A DNA stretch of 64,000 nt from Fluviicola sp. XM-24bin1 (GTDB lineage: Bacteria; Bacteroidota; Bacteroidia; Flavobacteriales_D; Crocinitomicaceae): positions 1-64,000 of the forward strand of contig QCWI01000014.1 of NCBI GenBank assembly GCA_003149635.1, given 5' to 3'. Positions 43,457-52,838 of the stretch are shown one piece after another. The notes under the pieces were generated by a model that did not search any database, had not been told where the DNA came from, and saw only the letters and a program-made list of their open reading frames with translations. How positions within the stretch are numbered: the stretch's first letter is position 1; every line of letters starts with the position of its first letter. The translations under genes and the position numbers were made by a program.

Positions 43457-45115
43457 ATGGACAAAAAAGAATTGGAAGGCAAAAAGGTTGCCGAATTACG
43501 AGAAATTGCAAATGCTGCAGGAATCGATGCTACATCACTAAAAAAAGGTGAAATTGTAGAAAAACTGCTGGCGACTGGGTCGGAATCCAACGACTCTGAT
43601 GCATCAGGAGATTCGGAACCTTCAGACAGACCAAAACGCAAACGCGCGCGCCGCAAGGTAATGAGCGAAGATGCTGAAAGTCAACCAAGTTTGTTCAATG
43701 AAGGTGAAAAGGAAGAATCGAAAGATGCGCAGCCTAAGAAGAAAAAAGCCGATATCAAATCGGAACTTCTAGCGAAAGCGGCAGCAAAAGCAGAGGAAGT
43801 AGGTGCAACTCCTGCTCCTGCAGAAGCTCCTCAAATCCAGAATCAGAATCAAGGGGATAAACAAAATCGACAAGGGAATCAAAACGGCGGACGCAATAAC
43901 AGAAACGACCGCAACGATCGCAACAACAGAAACGATCGCAATAACAACAGAAACAATCAGCGCCAAAATTCTAAGGAAGATGAGGAGAAATACAACCTCG
44001 TCGGAATTGTAGCGGCAGAAGGAGTATTGGAAGTAATGCCTGATGGATACGGATTCTTACGTTCATCGGATTACAACTACCTTCCTTCTCCAGATGATAT
44101 TTATGTATCTCAAAGCCAGGTAAAACTATTTGGTTTGAAAACAGGAGATACAGTCACAGGAACCATTCGTCCTCCGCGTGAAGGAGAGAAATTCTTCCCA
44201 TTGGTAAAAGTGGAATCAATTAACGGACGTCCACCTTCGTACATTCGCGATCGTGTTCCTTTCCAGTATTTGACACCCTTGTTCCCGGATGAGAAGTTTA
44301 AATTGACCGGACACGCACAAGAGACAATGTCTACGCGTGTTATGGATCTTTTCGCGCCGATTGGTAAAGGTCAGCGTGGTATGATCGTAGCACAGCCGAA
44401 AACGGGTAAAACAATGCTCTTGAAGGACGTGGCAAACGCTATCGCGGCGAATCATCCTGAAACGTATTTGATCGTATTGCTGATCGATGAACGTCCAGAG
44501 GAAGTTACCGATATGGCACGATCCGTAAACGCAGAGGTTGTCGCTTCAACGTTTGACGAACCAGCGGATCGTCACGTGAAGGTTGCGAACATGGTATTGG
44601 AAAAAGCAAAACGTATGGTGGAGTGTGGTCACGACGTGTGTATCCTATTGGATTCCATTACGCGTTTGGCTCGTGCTTACAACACCGTATCCCCAGCTTC
44701 TGGTAAAGTATTATCGGGAGGGGTTGACGCGAACGCATTGCACAAACCAAAACGTTTCTTCGGTTCTGCTCGTAAGATTGAAAACGGAGGTTCACTTTCC
44801 ATCCTTGCTACTGCCTTGACAGAAACAGGATCGAAAATGGACGAAGTAATCTTCGAGGAATTTAAAGGAACAGGTAACATGGAATTGCAGTTGGATCGTA
44901 AGATTTCCAACCGTCGTATTTACCCAGCGATCGATATTATTTCTTCCGGTACACGTCGTGAAGATTTGTTGATGGACAAAGACGTACTTCAACGAGTTTG
45001 GTTGATCCGCAAGTTCATCGCAGATATGAATCCAGTGGAAGCGATGGAGTTCTTGAAAGAGCGTATGGACAACACTATGTCAAACGAGGAATTCCTCGTA
45101 ACAATGAACAGCTGA
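43457..45115 (+). CDS. rho: Transcription termination factor Rho
   Basis: 552 residues. A SAP-like N-terminal domain ([18 protein letters not shown]) is followed by a charged, Asn/Arg/Gln-rich low-complexity insert (about residues 125-180, e.g. [18 protein letters not shown]), then the cold-shock-like RNA-binding domain ([17 protein letters not shown]) and the RecA-type ATPase with Walker [14 protein letters not shown], Walker [19 protein letters not shown] and the Q/R loop region. Large N-terminal insertions are usual in Bacteroidota Rho and may promote condensates or RNA contact. It is followed 1 base later by a DUF4199 gene. The 198-base upstream gap has no confident feature. Confidence 0.96.
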   Translation: MDKKELEGKKVAELREIANAAGIDATSLKKGEIVEKLLATGSESNDSDASGDSEPSDRPKRKRARRKVMSEDAESQPSLFNEGEKEESKDAQPKKKKADIKSELLAKAAAKAEEVGATPAPAEAPQIQNQNQGDKQNRQGNQNGGRNNRNDRNDRNNRNDRNNNRNNQRQNSKEDEEKYNLVGIVAAEGVLEVMPDGYGFLRSSDYNYLPSPDDIYVSQSQVKLFGLKTGDTVTGTIRPPREGEKFFPLVKVESINGRPPSYIRDRVPFQYLTPLFPDEKFKLTGHAQETMSTRVMDLFAPIGKGQRGMIVAQPKTGKTMLLKDVANAIAANHPETYLIVLLIDERPEEVTDMARSVNAEVVASTFDEPADRHVKVANMVLEKAKRMVECGHDVCILLDSITRLARAYNTVSPASGKVLSGGVDANALHKPKRFFGSARKIENGGSLSILATALTETGSKMDEVIFEEFKGTGNMELQLDRKISNRRIYPAIDIISSGTRREDLLMDKDVLQRVWLIRKFIADMNPVEAMEFLKERMDNTMSNEEFLVTMNS

Positions 45116-45116
45116 G

Positions 45117-45680
45117 ATGCGCGTAACCGTTCTCACCGGAATTATTTGTGCAGTCGTCTTCATGATTGTGAAGATGATCTTCTTCTACACCCAACCTGTA
45201 GGATATGATTTGAAAGCTTTGGTGATGATCAACCTATTCTTGTTGATTTCAGCCATCAGCGTTGGATTGTACCTGCAAAAAATGCGGGATACAGAAGAAA
45301 GTACAGGTTTGAGAGACATCAAAAACGGAATGACGGCAGGTGTACCTTACGCTTTAATCATTGGGATCTTTCTTTATTTCTATTACGAAAAGATTGACCC
45401 TGAATACAACCAGCACAAACTGGCGGAGCAAGAATATTTGATTGACACAGAGTTAAATAAACCCGGTGGATTAGAGGAAATCAAAAAGCAAAATCCTGAA
45501 TTCGAAGTATTGTCTAAAGAGGAAATCAAAGAACAAGCAATGGACAGCGCAAAAGGCGCATTGAGTTCTACCTCAACGATGACTTTAACACTGCTAGGAT
45601 TGATTTTGATGTCTGCCTTGAACAGTATTTTCATCACCATCATCTACCGTAGAGTTGTTTTCAGACCGAGAAAGCAATGA
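45117..45680 (+). CDS. DUF4199 family membrane protein
   Basis: 187 residues with four hydrophobic segments (residues about 3-23, 34-52, 72-92 and 150-172) and a Lys/Glu-rich loop between the third and fourth. The pattern MTAGVPYALIIGIFLYFYY before the charged loop and the C-terminal membrane helix fit DUF4199, a family of unknown function common in Bacteroidota. It starts 1 base after the rho stop and its own stop overlaps the next start codon, so the three genes form one operon. Confidence 0.7.
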   Translation: MRVTVLTGIICAVVFMIVKMIFFYTQPVGYDLKALVMINLFLLISAISVGLYLQKMRDTEESTGLRDIKNGMTAGVPYALIIGIFLYFYYEKIDPEYNQHKLAEQEYLIDTELNKPGGLEEIKKQNPEFEVLSKEEIKEQAMDSAKGALSSTSTMTLTLLGLILMSALNSIFITIIYRRVVFRPRKQ

Positions 45681-46486
45681 AATTCGCACTAACATTCTTA
45701 ATCTTTGCTGTAGCTGTAACTTGTTACGGTCAAGACTCCATTATCGTAAAAAACGAGATTCAGGAAAATTCTCTTTATCGAAATGAGGCGACTTCAGTTT
45801 CTTCTACCCAGCTGAGAGTCTACTATGAAACGGATCCAAAAAAAGAAACAATTGAATCTCAGTTCAACTCCGACAGCACTCATGCTATAGATTTAACAAC
45901 TTCGGGAGCTGCAAATGTCTTTGGTGAAATACCGATGACTTCAGAATATGAGCACTTGCACATCACGGATCAGGATTTCTCAATTCCAGAAGATCTTGTT
46001 CTTCATACGCGTTGGGATGGCACTAAAAGTTATTTTGATTCCATCCAAACGAATGTTACAAGTGCTGTTCATAGAGCAAAGCTGCGTCGATTGTTTAGAT
46101 TCTTGGTAAATAATGCCTACTCCCCAGAATTTTCGATAAAGAAAGGCGATACAGCCGAGGTCGAGAGAGTTTTCTCTCTGCCATTGGGCGCTAATGGACA
46201 AGTAGAAGTGGTTTGTACTTATTATTACGTTTTGAAAGATATTCAAGGCAACATTGCTTCTTTTGAAATGTTTGCCAAGGGAGGCGCTGGCGACATTCGT
46301 TTCGAATTATTTGAAACCAATTTCTCTGGTTCTGGCGAATTAAAATTTGACATTAAGAATCGCTATTTTGCTTTAGTTGATTTCAACATTACAGCCAAAG
46401 GAAAAGCCAGAAAAGGGCGTGAACTTGCAGATTTAACCATCGTCATGCAATACCTTCAGAATACAGAGTTCTTGGGAGCGTGCTGA
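45677..46486 (+). CDS. Secreted hypothetical protein
   Basis: 269 residues with a signal peptide (MKFALTFLIFAVAVTCYGQ). The mature part is beta-rich in its second half (VEVVCTYYYVLKDIQGN, GELKFDIKNRYFALVDFNITAKGKA), with no membrane helix. I recognise no family. It is the last gene of the rho operon (4-base overlap with the DUF4199 gene) and is followed by a terminator at 46505-46530. Confidence 0.7.
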   Translation: MKFALTFLIFAVAVTCYGQDSIIVKNEIQENSLYRNEATSVSSTQLRVYYETDPKKETIESQFNSDSTHAIDLTTSGAANVFGEIPMTSEYEHLHITDQDFSIPEDLVLHTRWDGTKSYFDSIQTNVTSAVHRAKLRRLFRFLVNNAYSPEFSIKKGDTAEVERVFSLPLGANGQVEVVCTYYYVLKDIQGNIASFEMFAKGGAGDIRFELFETNFSGSGELKFDIKNRYFALVDFNITAKGKARKGRELADLTIVMQYLQNTEFLGAC

Positions 46487-46504
46487 TTCTTGATCAAATA
46501 CAAA

Positions 46505-46530
46505 AAAGGCAAACCTTTCGGCCTGCCTTT
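46505..46530 (+). terminator. Intrinsic terminator of the rho operon
   Basis: Arms AAAGGCA (46505-46511) and TGCCTTT (46524-46530) with a 12-base loop, followed by T-rich sequence on the plus strand and preceded by an A-run. It may also serve the convergent minus-strand gene. Confidence 0.75.
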
Positions 46531-46566
46531 CTCCATGTAACTTAATCTATCTTGTCTACTCTTATG

Positions 46567-46986
46567 TTACTTAAAGAAGTTGATATACGAGTTTTCAGCG
46601 CTTAAATGTACGGGCTCTGGAAATTCACCGTGAACAATCAGAACATTCTCGTGACGGTGTTCCAAGGATTTCAGCTTTTTGCGGTTCAACAGCAATACCG
46701 ATGTATGTCCGTGGTGATCCAAAGTATCTAGAATTGTCTCTTCGTTGAACTCACACTGCCAGTGGATTTCCGAACAGTTTTCAGCATACGCAAATTCTAC
46801 CGTTGGCATTTGGTAATAGTTGTGTTCTCCAATCCCAGATAAGTTAAAGACCAAGCGTAAAAATCCACCTTCTAAAACCAACTGCTCATCGGTGACTCCT
46901 AATTCTTTTAAACTTATTTTTCCTGCCTTCGGTGCATCAAAAGCAATACTGATTTCTCCTGGTGTAATGTCTACTATTTGTCCCAT
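46567..46986 (-). CDS. Conserved hypothetical cytosolic protein
   Basis: 139 residues, acidic, no signal peptide or membrane segment. Beta-rich sequence such as ISIAFDAPKAGKISLKEL, FLRLVFNLSGIGEHNYYQMP and VLIVHGEFPEPVHLSAE. I recognise no family. Single gene, convergent with the rho operon. The 194 bases upstream, up to the U32 gene start, contain no feature that I can support. Confidence 0.65.
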   Translation of the reverse strand: MGQIVDITPGEISIAFDAPKAGKISLKELGVTDEQLVLEGGFLRLVFNLSGIGEHNYYQMPTVEFAYAENCSEIHWQCEFNEETILDTLDHHGHTSVLLLNRKKLKSLEHRHENVLIVHGEFPEPVHLSAENSYINFFK

Positions 46987-47180
46987 TCTTGTTGTTTTTA
47001 GCGTTTATTCAAAGGTGAGAATAAGTCCCTCTGAAAAACATGACCTAGATCAGGGATAGAGATGAGAATGAACAGGAATCATGGCTTAATACTGGTGATT
47101 TTTTTTCTGAAAAGTGACGAAAGTCATTGAGTGAGCCCAGAATGATATGGAACTTCGCAGCTTATTCCATTTTACCGAAC

Positions 47181-48431
47181 ATGAATAATTCCATAGAACT
47201 GATGGCCCCAGCAGGTGGGTTTGACTCTTTACAAGCAGCATTAGACAACGGTGCTGATTCCGTGTATTTCGGAGTGGATCAGCTGAATATGCGCGCCAGA
47301 GCGACGATGAACTTTACCTTGGTTGATCTTGAGGAAATTGCGCAACGATGCAACAAATACGGAGCAAAATCCTATTTGACGGTGAATACAATCATCTACA
47401 ATCACGATCTGTCTTTGATCAAAACCATTGTACAACGTGTGAAAGAATCAGGAATTACTGCAATAATTGCATCGGATCAAGCTGTGATTGGGTATGCGAA
47501 GTCTGTAGGTGTGGATGTTCATATTTCGACGCAGGTGAACGTCACGAATATCGAAACGGTAAAGTTCTATTCGTTGTTCGCGAATGTAATGGTACTTTCT
47601 CGCGAATTGAGTCTGAGACAAGTTCAGGAAATTTGCGAAGGCGTTGTAAAAGAAGACGTCCGTGGCCCTAACGGTGAATTGGTTCGAATCGAAGTATTCG
47701 GTCATGGCGCTCTTTGCATGGCGGTTTCCGGAAAATGCTACTTAAGTCTGCATACTACCAATTCCTCTGCGAACCGTGGCGCTTGCGTTCAAAATTGCCG
47801 TCGTAAGTATAAAGTCATCGACTTGGAAGATGGACATGAATTAGAATTGGACAACGAGTACATCATGTCTCCGAAAGATCTATGCACGATTGATTTTCTA
47901 GATCAATTGACCAATACTGGAATTTCTGTATTGAAAATTGAAGGACGAGGACGAGCTCCAGAGTACGTGGCAACGGTGATCAAGTGTTATCGCGAAGCCA
48001 TCGATTCCCTTCAAAATGGAACTTACTCCGAGGAGAAGGTGACTGAATGGATGACGGAATTAGAAAAGGTATACAATCGTGGATTCTGGGGCGGATACTA
48101 CCTTGGGCAAGAATTGGGAGAATGGACGGATGCTAGCGGTTCCAAGGCCACTCAAAAGAAAGTATTTCTTGGGAAGGGCATGCATTACTATTCTAAAGCG
48201 AAAATCGGGCAATTTAAAATTGAAGCCCAACAATTGCGCAAGGACGATCAAATTCTAATAACTGGGCCAACAAACGGGGTAATTGAAACAACGGTTAAAT
48301 CCATGCGCGTGGATGATCAAGAAGTTGATGTTGCGCCGCGTGGATCAGAAGTCACCTTTACGATTGATGACGTGATCCGTGCTTCAGACAAGCTGTACAA
48401 GGTCGTTCCATCTGAAGAAGTAACTGCCTAA
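47181..48431 (+). CDS. U32 family iron-sulfur protein (TrhP/YegQ-like)
   Basis: 416 residues from the ATG at 47181, just ahead of the conserved IELMAPAGGFDSLQAALDNGADSVYFGV; an upstream TTG (47127) would add 18 unconserved residues. The U32 signature region EVFGHGALCMAVSGKCYLSL, followed by NRGACVQNCRRKY, provides four Cys that ligate a 4Fe-4S cluster. U32 proteins such as TrhP and RlhA are now known to hydroxylate tRNA or rRNA bases rather than act as proteases. The ferredoxin gene that overlaps its stop (TAATG) is a plausible electron donor. Confidence 0.85.
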   Translation: MNNSIELMAPAGGFDSLQAALDNGADSVYFGVDQLNMRARATMNFTLVDLEEIAQRCNKYGAKSYLTVNTIIYNHDLSLIKTIVQRVKESGITAIIASDQAVIGYAKSVGVDVHISTQVNVTNIETVKFYSLFANVMVLSRELSLRQVQEICEGVVKEDVRGPNGELVRIEVFGHGALCMAVSGKCYLSLHTTNSSANRGACVQNCRRKYKVIDLEDGHELELDNEYIMSPKDLCTIDFLDQLTNTGISVLKIEGRGRAPEYVATVIKCYREAIDSLQNGTYSEEKVTEWMTELEKVYNRGFWGGYYLGQELGEWTDASGSKATQKKVFLGKGMHYYSKAKIGQFKIEAQQLRKDDQILITGPTNGVIETTVKSMRVDDQEVDVAPRGSEVTFTIDDVIRASDKLYKVVPSEEVTA

Positions 48432-48661
48432 TGGTTGTAATTACACATCAGCGGGACAAGTGCATTGGATGCAATTATTGCGTTGAATTGGCCTTTGATC
48501 AGTGGCGCATGTCAAAAAAAGACGGCAAGGCGACCCTTCTCAATGCTGAGAACAAGCGCGGATTCCATACGCTTCGCACCAATGATCACGAAACGTACAA
48601 CAATAATGTAAAAGCCGCCGAAGCCTGTCCCGTAAATATCATCAAAGTCAAAATAGTCTGA
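48431..48661 (+). CDS. Small 4Fe-4S single-cluster ferredoxin
   Basis: 76 residues with the cluster motif CIGCNYC (residues 12-18) and a remote fourth Cys in EACPVNII. Between them lies an insert of about 45 residues (WRMSKKDGKATLLNAENKRG). This is the Fer4_15-like arrangement of monocluster ferredoxins. Its ATG overlaps the U32 stop codon by one base, so it is translationally coupled and probably serves that enzyme. Soluble and cytosolic. Confidence 0.85.
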   Translation: MVVITHQRDKCIGCNYCVELAFDQWRMSKKDGKATLLNAENKRGFHTLRTNDHETYNNNVKAAEACPVNIIKVKIV

Positions 48662-49455
48662 GTATTTTTGACCCTACGCGATTTACCATTGTATTCGTTC
48701 TTTTTTCATTGCTACTGGCAAGTTGCGGCACCGAAAAGCGAAAATCTAAAGAAGAAAAAGAGCTCAAGGGAAATATAGAGGCGTACCACTACCCTTTTGA
48801 TGATCTTGATTCGCTGGTGATTTATAGATACAATACCAAACAAGAATATGAGGGAGAAATCACGAAAGGAAAATTGTTCATGCTCATCGAGAAGAATGAA
48901 GATGGTTTGTTAAAACTATCGGGATTCGATGAAAACTTCAAACCCTTAATGTATTCCAAACTTGCTTTCGGCGTAGACGGCATCACCGAGTTGGAGCGCA
49001 AACATACTTTGGGAGATACAAAATTGGCACGATTTAAATTTTCAGCGCTCCCCAAATTCCAGTGGGAACAAAGCTCTAAGCTCCCGGCTTACGAGAATTC
49101 GACGGTAAAATTTGCCGACCAAAATCAGATCATTAAACTCAACCAACAAATTGAATACAGTTTTGATGGATTTGAAGACAGAACATTCTCATTTATCCAA
49201 GAAAGAAGATGCGCTAAAATAAATCAGCAAACCATCTTACGATACTACGATAATACGAGCAATTTGATCGCTAAGACAGAAACCAAAGGTTTTGTACTAG
49301 ATCTCAAAGGAATAGGCCCGGCTTACGGCTTTGTTAAAGCCCCTAATTTCTCTAACGAGTACGTTCTTGTTGAAATCCTCACTGGTCAAAATGCGAAAGC
49401 AATAAATGGCAAGATAACCAACAACAGAAATGAAATGGTTAGTGCGACCCAATAG
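48658..49455 (+). CDS. Lipoprotein of unknown function, without an ATG/GTG start
   Basis: About 265 residues. The frame has a clear lipoprotein signal (SIFDPTRFTIVFVLFSLLLASC followed by GTEKRKSKEE) that needs a start at or before about 48664, yet only CTG (48658, overlapping the ferredoxin stop) or ATT (48664) are available; the nearest standard codon, a TTG at 48709, lies within the hydrophobic segment and leaves too short a signal. The mature part is beta-rich and repetitive in character. No family recognised. Its end overlaps the convergent GT-C gene by 17 bases. Confidence 0.5.
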   Translation: MSIFDPTRFTIVFVLFSLLLASCGTEKRKSKEEKELKGNIEAYHYPFDDLDSLVIYRYNTKQEYEGEITKGKLFMLIEKNEDGLLKLSGFDENFKPLMYSKLAFGVDGITELERKHTLGDTKLARFKFSALPKFQWEQSSKLPAYENSTVKFADQNQIIKLNQQIEYSFDGFEDRTFSFIQERRCAKINQQTILRYYDNTSNLIAKTETKGFVLDLKGIGPAYGFVKAPNFSNEYVLVEILTGQNAKAINGKITNNRNEMVSATQ

Positions 49456-50965
49456 TAAATCGATAGAAGACAAGCTCCTTGCTCTTTTTAAACGACTTCA
49501 GGGTAATATTAGGAGTCAACGTCTCCGGCTGACGGTTCAGCAGCTTGTATAATTCTGATTCCTTCTTAACCAACATTATACCTTTTCCGTATGAAGTCGC
49601 TAATTCCCTGAGGTTGTGGATATCCAATTGAGCATTCGCAGCGCCATTTACTAAAAACAAGCGCTTCTTATGTACACCGGATTCCAACGCAAGATAATAG
49701 GACGATTCCCAGGTAATGAAGTCAATCACCAAGGCGTCATTGTCCTTCAAATTGCTTTTGAGAGTTTCCCTGAATTCTACTACTTGTGGGTCTTTCAAAC
49801 GTGGTACGGCAGCCAATCCTTGACGAGAAATTCCTTGAAAATGTTCGAGCGCATAATGCGTCGATGTTCCATCTGGGAATACTTTGGCGTAATTTGGTCT
49901 TCCCCATAAGAATGAAAGCGGCAACAGCAGAAGAATTCCAACTTTCGTGATTTGGAGCAATCGCTTTGTTTCCAATTCCCACAAAAGCGCAAGCATAGGC
50001 AAAGAGAACACGATTAACGTACCTGTAAATCGATGTTGATTCAAAAGGGTTCCATTATTACTCTTGTAGATGAATACAATTAAAAGCAGCAAGAAAACAC
50101 CGCCCCATCGCCATTTCTTCCAATCGAACTGTTTGTTTCGAAGCAATTTCCATACGCCAATGAGAAGGGTAATCACCAAAATCGGCGAAAAGATAAAGAA
50201 CCAAGAAGCCGGGAAAAAGAACCAACGAAGCAAAATGATATCGCGGGGCAAATACGAATTCACGCCTTCCTGCACTACGTTCCAATCGTATGCACCGGAG
50301 AGACCAAAGAAGAAATCCTGGTGCGCCATATAATTTCCGATCATCCAAAAGGCAGGGAAAATCATCGCGAATCCCCAAAATATTACCGTTGTTTTCCACG
50401 CTTTCTGGAGCAGTCCAAAACCTGTAAATAATGCGAACAACATCCAACCTTCGTAGCGAAATCCACAAGCCAGAGTCATAAAGACTCCTGCCCAAATAGC
50501 CGCGTTTACATCCGATTCTCGCCACGATTTGCTTAGAGAATTCATCGTTAGCAACAAGAGTAAAATGAAAGGTGTACCTGATAAAGTGTGGTAGCTATTT
50601 CTAAATAGTACCGGAGAAAATACCAGTGCAAGAGCCATCCAAAAGGCAGCACGCTCATTGATTTCTCGTTTGACGAAATGATACATAGGAATTGCCGATA
50701 AGGACGACAACAGGATCGAAACTAAAATTGGGATGGTTTGATGATTGCCTGTTATCCCGACGATAATTCCGTAGAAATATTGATACAATGGCGGCCAAAC
50801 ACCTTCTGAAATCCAGGCAGGATCTTCCCACCATTCCTGTGCCATGAAAATTCGCGTAACGGCATCTGCATCCACAACTTGAGCGAAAGGAAACAAGATC
50901 AATCGGAGGAACAAGCCGATTAAAACAACAGAAGCAATGGGATATGTCTGTAAAAGTTTTTTCAT
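49439..50965 (-). CDS. GT-C family (PMT/GT39-like) membrane glycosyltransferase
   Basis: 508 residues with about 11 membrane segments and a C-terminal soluble domain of about 130 residues. The first periplasmic loop has VVDADAVTRIFMAQEWW (residues about 30-46), matching the acidic catalytic motif of GT-C enzymes that use polyprenyl-phosphate-linked sugars. GVWPPLYQYFYG and RNSYHTLSGTPFILLLL are further matches to the family. It probably glycosylates a lipid or secreted protein on the outer face of the inner membrane; the acceptor is unknown. Upstream, TACCTTCG at about 50980 may be a variant -7 element. Confidence 0.7.
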   Translation of the reverse strand: MKKLLQTYPIASVVLIGLFLRLILFPFAQVVDADAVTRIFMAQEWWEDPAWISEGVWPPLYQYFYGIIVGITGNHQTIPILVSILLSSLSAIPMYHFVKREINERAAFWMALALVFSPVLFRNSYHTLSGTPFILLLLLTMNSLSKSWRESDVNAAIWAGVFMTLACGFRYEGWMLFALFTGFGLLQKAWKTTVIFWGFAMIFPAFWMIGNYMAHQDFFFGLSGAYDWNVVQEGVNSYLPRDIILLRWFFFPASWFFIFSPILVITLLIGVWKLLRNKQFDWKKWRWGGVFLLLLIVFIYKSNNGTLLNQHRFTGTLIVFSLPMLALLWELETKRLLQITKVGILLLLPLSFLWGRPNYAKVFPDGTSTHYALEHFQGISRQGLAAVPRLKDPQVVEFRETLKSNLKDNDALVIDFITWESSYYLALESGVHKKRLFLVNGAANAQLDIHNLRELATSYGKGIMLVKKESELYKLLNRQPETLTPNITLKSFKKSKELVFYRFTIGSH

Positions 50966-51036
50966 TCCAACAACCCGAAGGTATCTTCAATTGCTAAGGT
51001 AAAGGCAATTCCCATAATGACAATGCCACTAGAATT

Positions 51037-52398
51037 TTACAATCGATCAATCAATTCATCGCCTAACGCATCGTAGTCAATTCCATCAAAATTCCCAGAG
51101 GACATCATTAAAAGCACTTTGTTGTTCCAATCACGGCCATGAATAAAACGAAGGACTTCTTCCGTTTCATTAACAACTTGCACTCCTCCGCCAAATCCTT
51201 CCCAGACCTGCTCTTTGGTTATGGGATCTAATTTTTTATGTGCCACTACTTCAGGACTGAAATACACCAAAGCGTGATCGGCCGCACTCATAGCTCCTTC
51301 GTACTGTGGCAAAAATTCCTTTTTCAGCGAGGAGAAGGTATGTAACTCCATGCATGCGATTACCTCTCGCTCTGGATACTGTTCTTTTACAGCCTTCGTC
51401 GTTGCTTGCAACTTGGATGGTGAATGCGCAAAGTCTTTAAACATCGTGAAATTTCCAGACTCAGCCACTTTTTGCAATCGCTTTCCAGCTCCGGTGAATG
51501 AATGCATGGCCGTTAAGAAATTCGATGGTGCAATTCCCATCGCTTCACCAATTCGTATGGCCCCCATTAGGTTTTGAAGGTTGTGCGCACCAAAAATCTT
51601 CATGGGATAATCGTTTCCTTCAAAATGAACCACGGTTCCATCTTCTGTTACTTCGTAATCTGGCGTTGCATAAGCAACCGCATTTACCGCATTCTGATAT
51701 CTAGCCCCAAGTTTTGCCACTTCAGCATCCTCTGAGTTATAAACGAAAGTGCCGTCCGATTCAATCTGCTGGCAGAAAATATCGAACTGCTCTACGTAAT
51801 TATCGAAAGTCGGAAACACGTTAATGTGATCCCAGGCAATTCCACTTATGATAGCAATATTGGGCTTGTACAGATGAAATTTGGGTCTTCTGTCGATAGG
51901 AGAACTCAGGTATTCGTCTCCTTCCAAAATCATGATGGGCGCGTCCGGTGTGATTTTTACCATACAATCGTATCCTTCCAATTGGGCACCAACCATATAA
52001 TCTACGTTTAGATTTAAGGCATTCACGACGTGTAAAATCATGGAAGTGATCGTTGTTTTACCGTGAGAGCCACCAATTACAACGCGTGTTTTGTCCTTGC
52101 TTTGTTCATAGAGATATTCTGGATATGAGTACACCGGAATGCCTTTCTCTTTGGCAGCTATAAGTTCAGGATTGTTCTCTCTGGCATGCATTCCCAGAAT
52201 AACAGCATCCAAATCATCAGTGATTTTATCCGAATTCCATCCTATCGTTTCTGGTAAAATTCCTTCTTTATCCAATCGCGATCTGGAAGGTTCGAAGATT
52301 TCATCATCAGAGCCGGTAACTTGCATTCCTTTTCTGCTTAGTGCAATGGCTAGATTGTGCATGGCGCTTCCGCCAATGGCTATAAAGTGAACTTTCAT
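51037..52398 (-). CDS. mpl: Mpl-type UDP-N-acetylmuramate peptide ligase
   Basis: 453 residues of the Mur ligase family. The N-terminal UDP-binding domain begins VHFIAIGGSAMHNLAIAL, the ATP-binding loop is VIGGSHGKTTITSM (around residues 106-119), and FEGNDYPMKIFGAHNLQNL and FKDFAHSPSKLQATTKA belong to the central and C-terminal domains. Mpl attaches the recycled tripeptide L-Ala-gamma-D-Glu-meso-Dap to UDP-MurNAc. It overlaps the preceding small membrane gene by 4 bases. Confidence 0.92.
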   Translation of the reverse strand: MKVHFIAIGGSAMHNLAIALSRKGMQVTGSDDEIFEPSRSRLDKEGILPETIGWNSDKITDDLDAVILGMHARENNPELIAAKEKGIPVYSYPEYLYEQSKDKTRVVIGGSHGKTTITSMILHVVNALNLNVDYMVGAQLEGYDCMVKITPDAPIMILEGDEYLSSPIDRRPKFHLYKPNIAIISGIAWDHINVFPTFDNYVEQFDIFCQQIESDGTFVYNSEDAEVAKLGARYQNAVNAVAYATPDYEVTEDGTVVHFEGNDYPMKIFGAHNLQNLMGAIRIGEAMGIAPSNFLTAMHSFTGAGKRLQKVAESGNFTMFKDFAHSPSKLQATTKAVKEQYPEREVIACMELHTFSSLKKEFLPQYEGAMSAADHALVYFSPEVVAHKKLDPITKEQVWEGFGGGVQVVNETEEVLRFIHGRDWNNKVLLMMSSGNFDGIDYDALGDELIDRL

Positions 52399-52754
52399 CC
52401 TTTACGTTTCAATAATGTGTAAAAATCCAGAACTACCGGAAGCACCAAGACGAGTGATCCGTAATCCGTAATTCTGTGAAAAATCAATGCGTTTCCTTTG
52501 GTTGCGAAGAACACGGGCAACATAGCAGCTGCCAATCCGATGTAGTAAATCCAATCCCACCAATTTCTGACTTTATACATCCACCTTTTCAGTACTTGTA
52601 CGAGGATATAAAACAGAAATAAGAACTTCAGGTCTCTTGGCAAGATTCGGATAGCGTCCAAAGTCTCTGCCTGCCAATAATACCTTACGATAATTATCGA
52701 CAATGCAAGAAGAGCTGTTAATAGAATACCTTGAAATAATCTCGAAGACCGCAT
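52395..52754 (-). CDS. Small membrane protein of unknown function
   Basis: 119 residues with four hydrophobic segments (about residues 8-24, 42-58, 68-86 and 94-112), the first preceded by basic residues. I recognise no family. It is the first gene of a pair with mpl (ATGA overlap at 52395-52398). Confidence 0.65.
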   Translation of the reverse strand: MRSSRLFQGILLTALLALSIIIVRYYWQAETLDAIRILPRDLKFLFLFYILVQVLKRWMYKVRNWWDWIYYIGLAAAMLPVFFATKGNALIFHRITDYGSLVLVLPVVLDFYTLLKRKG

Positions 52755-52838
52755 GATTTCTTTTCCTGAAAATTACGTAGAAACGGATCAAAAATGATGG
52801 CAGTGCCCAACACTTTCACACAGCGACTTGCGGAAAAC

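Noticed and set aside
43278-43541. 87-residue plus-strand ORF overlapping the rho start
   Set aside because: It runs into rho in another frame, has an atypical composition and no recognisable domain; the gap is better seen as the rho leader.
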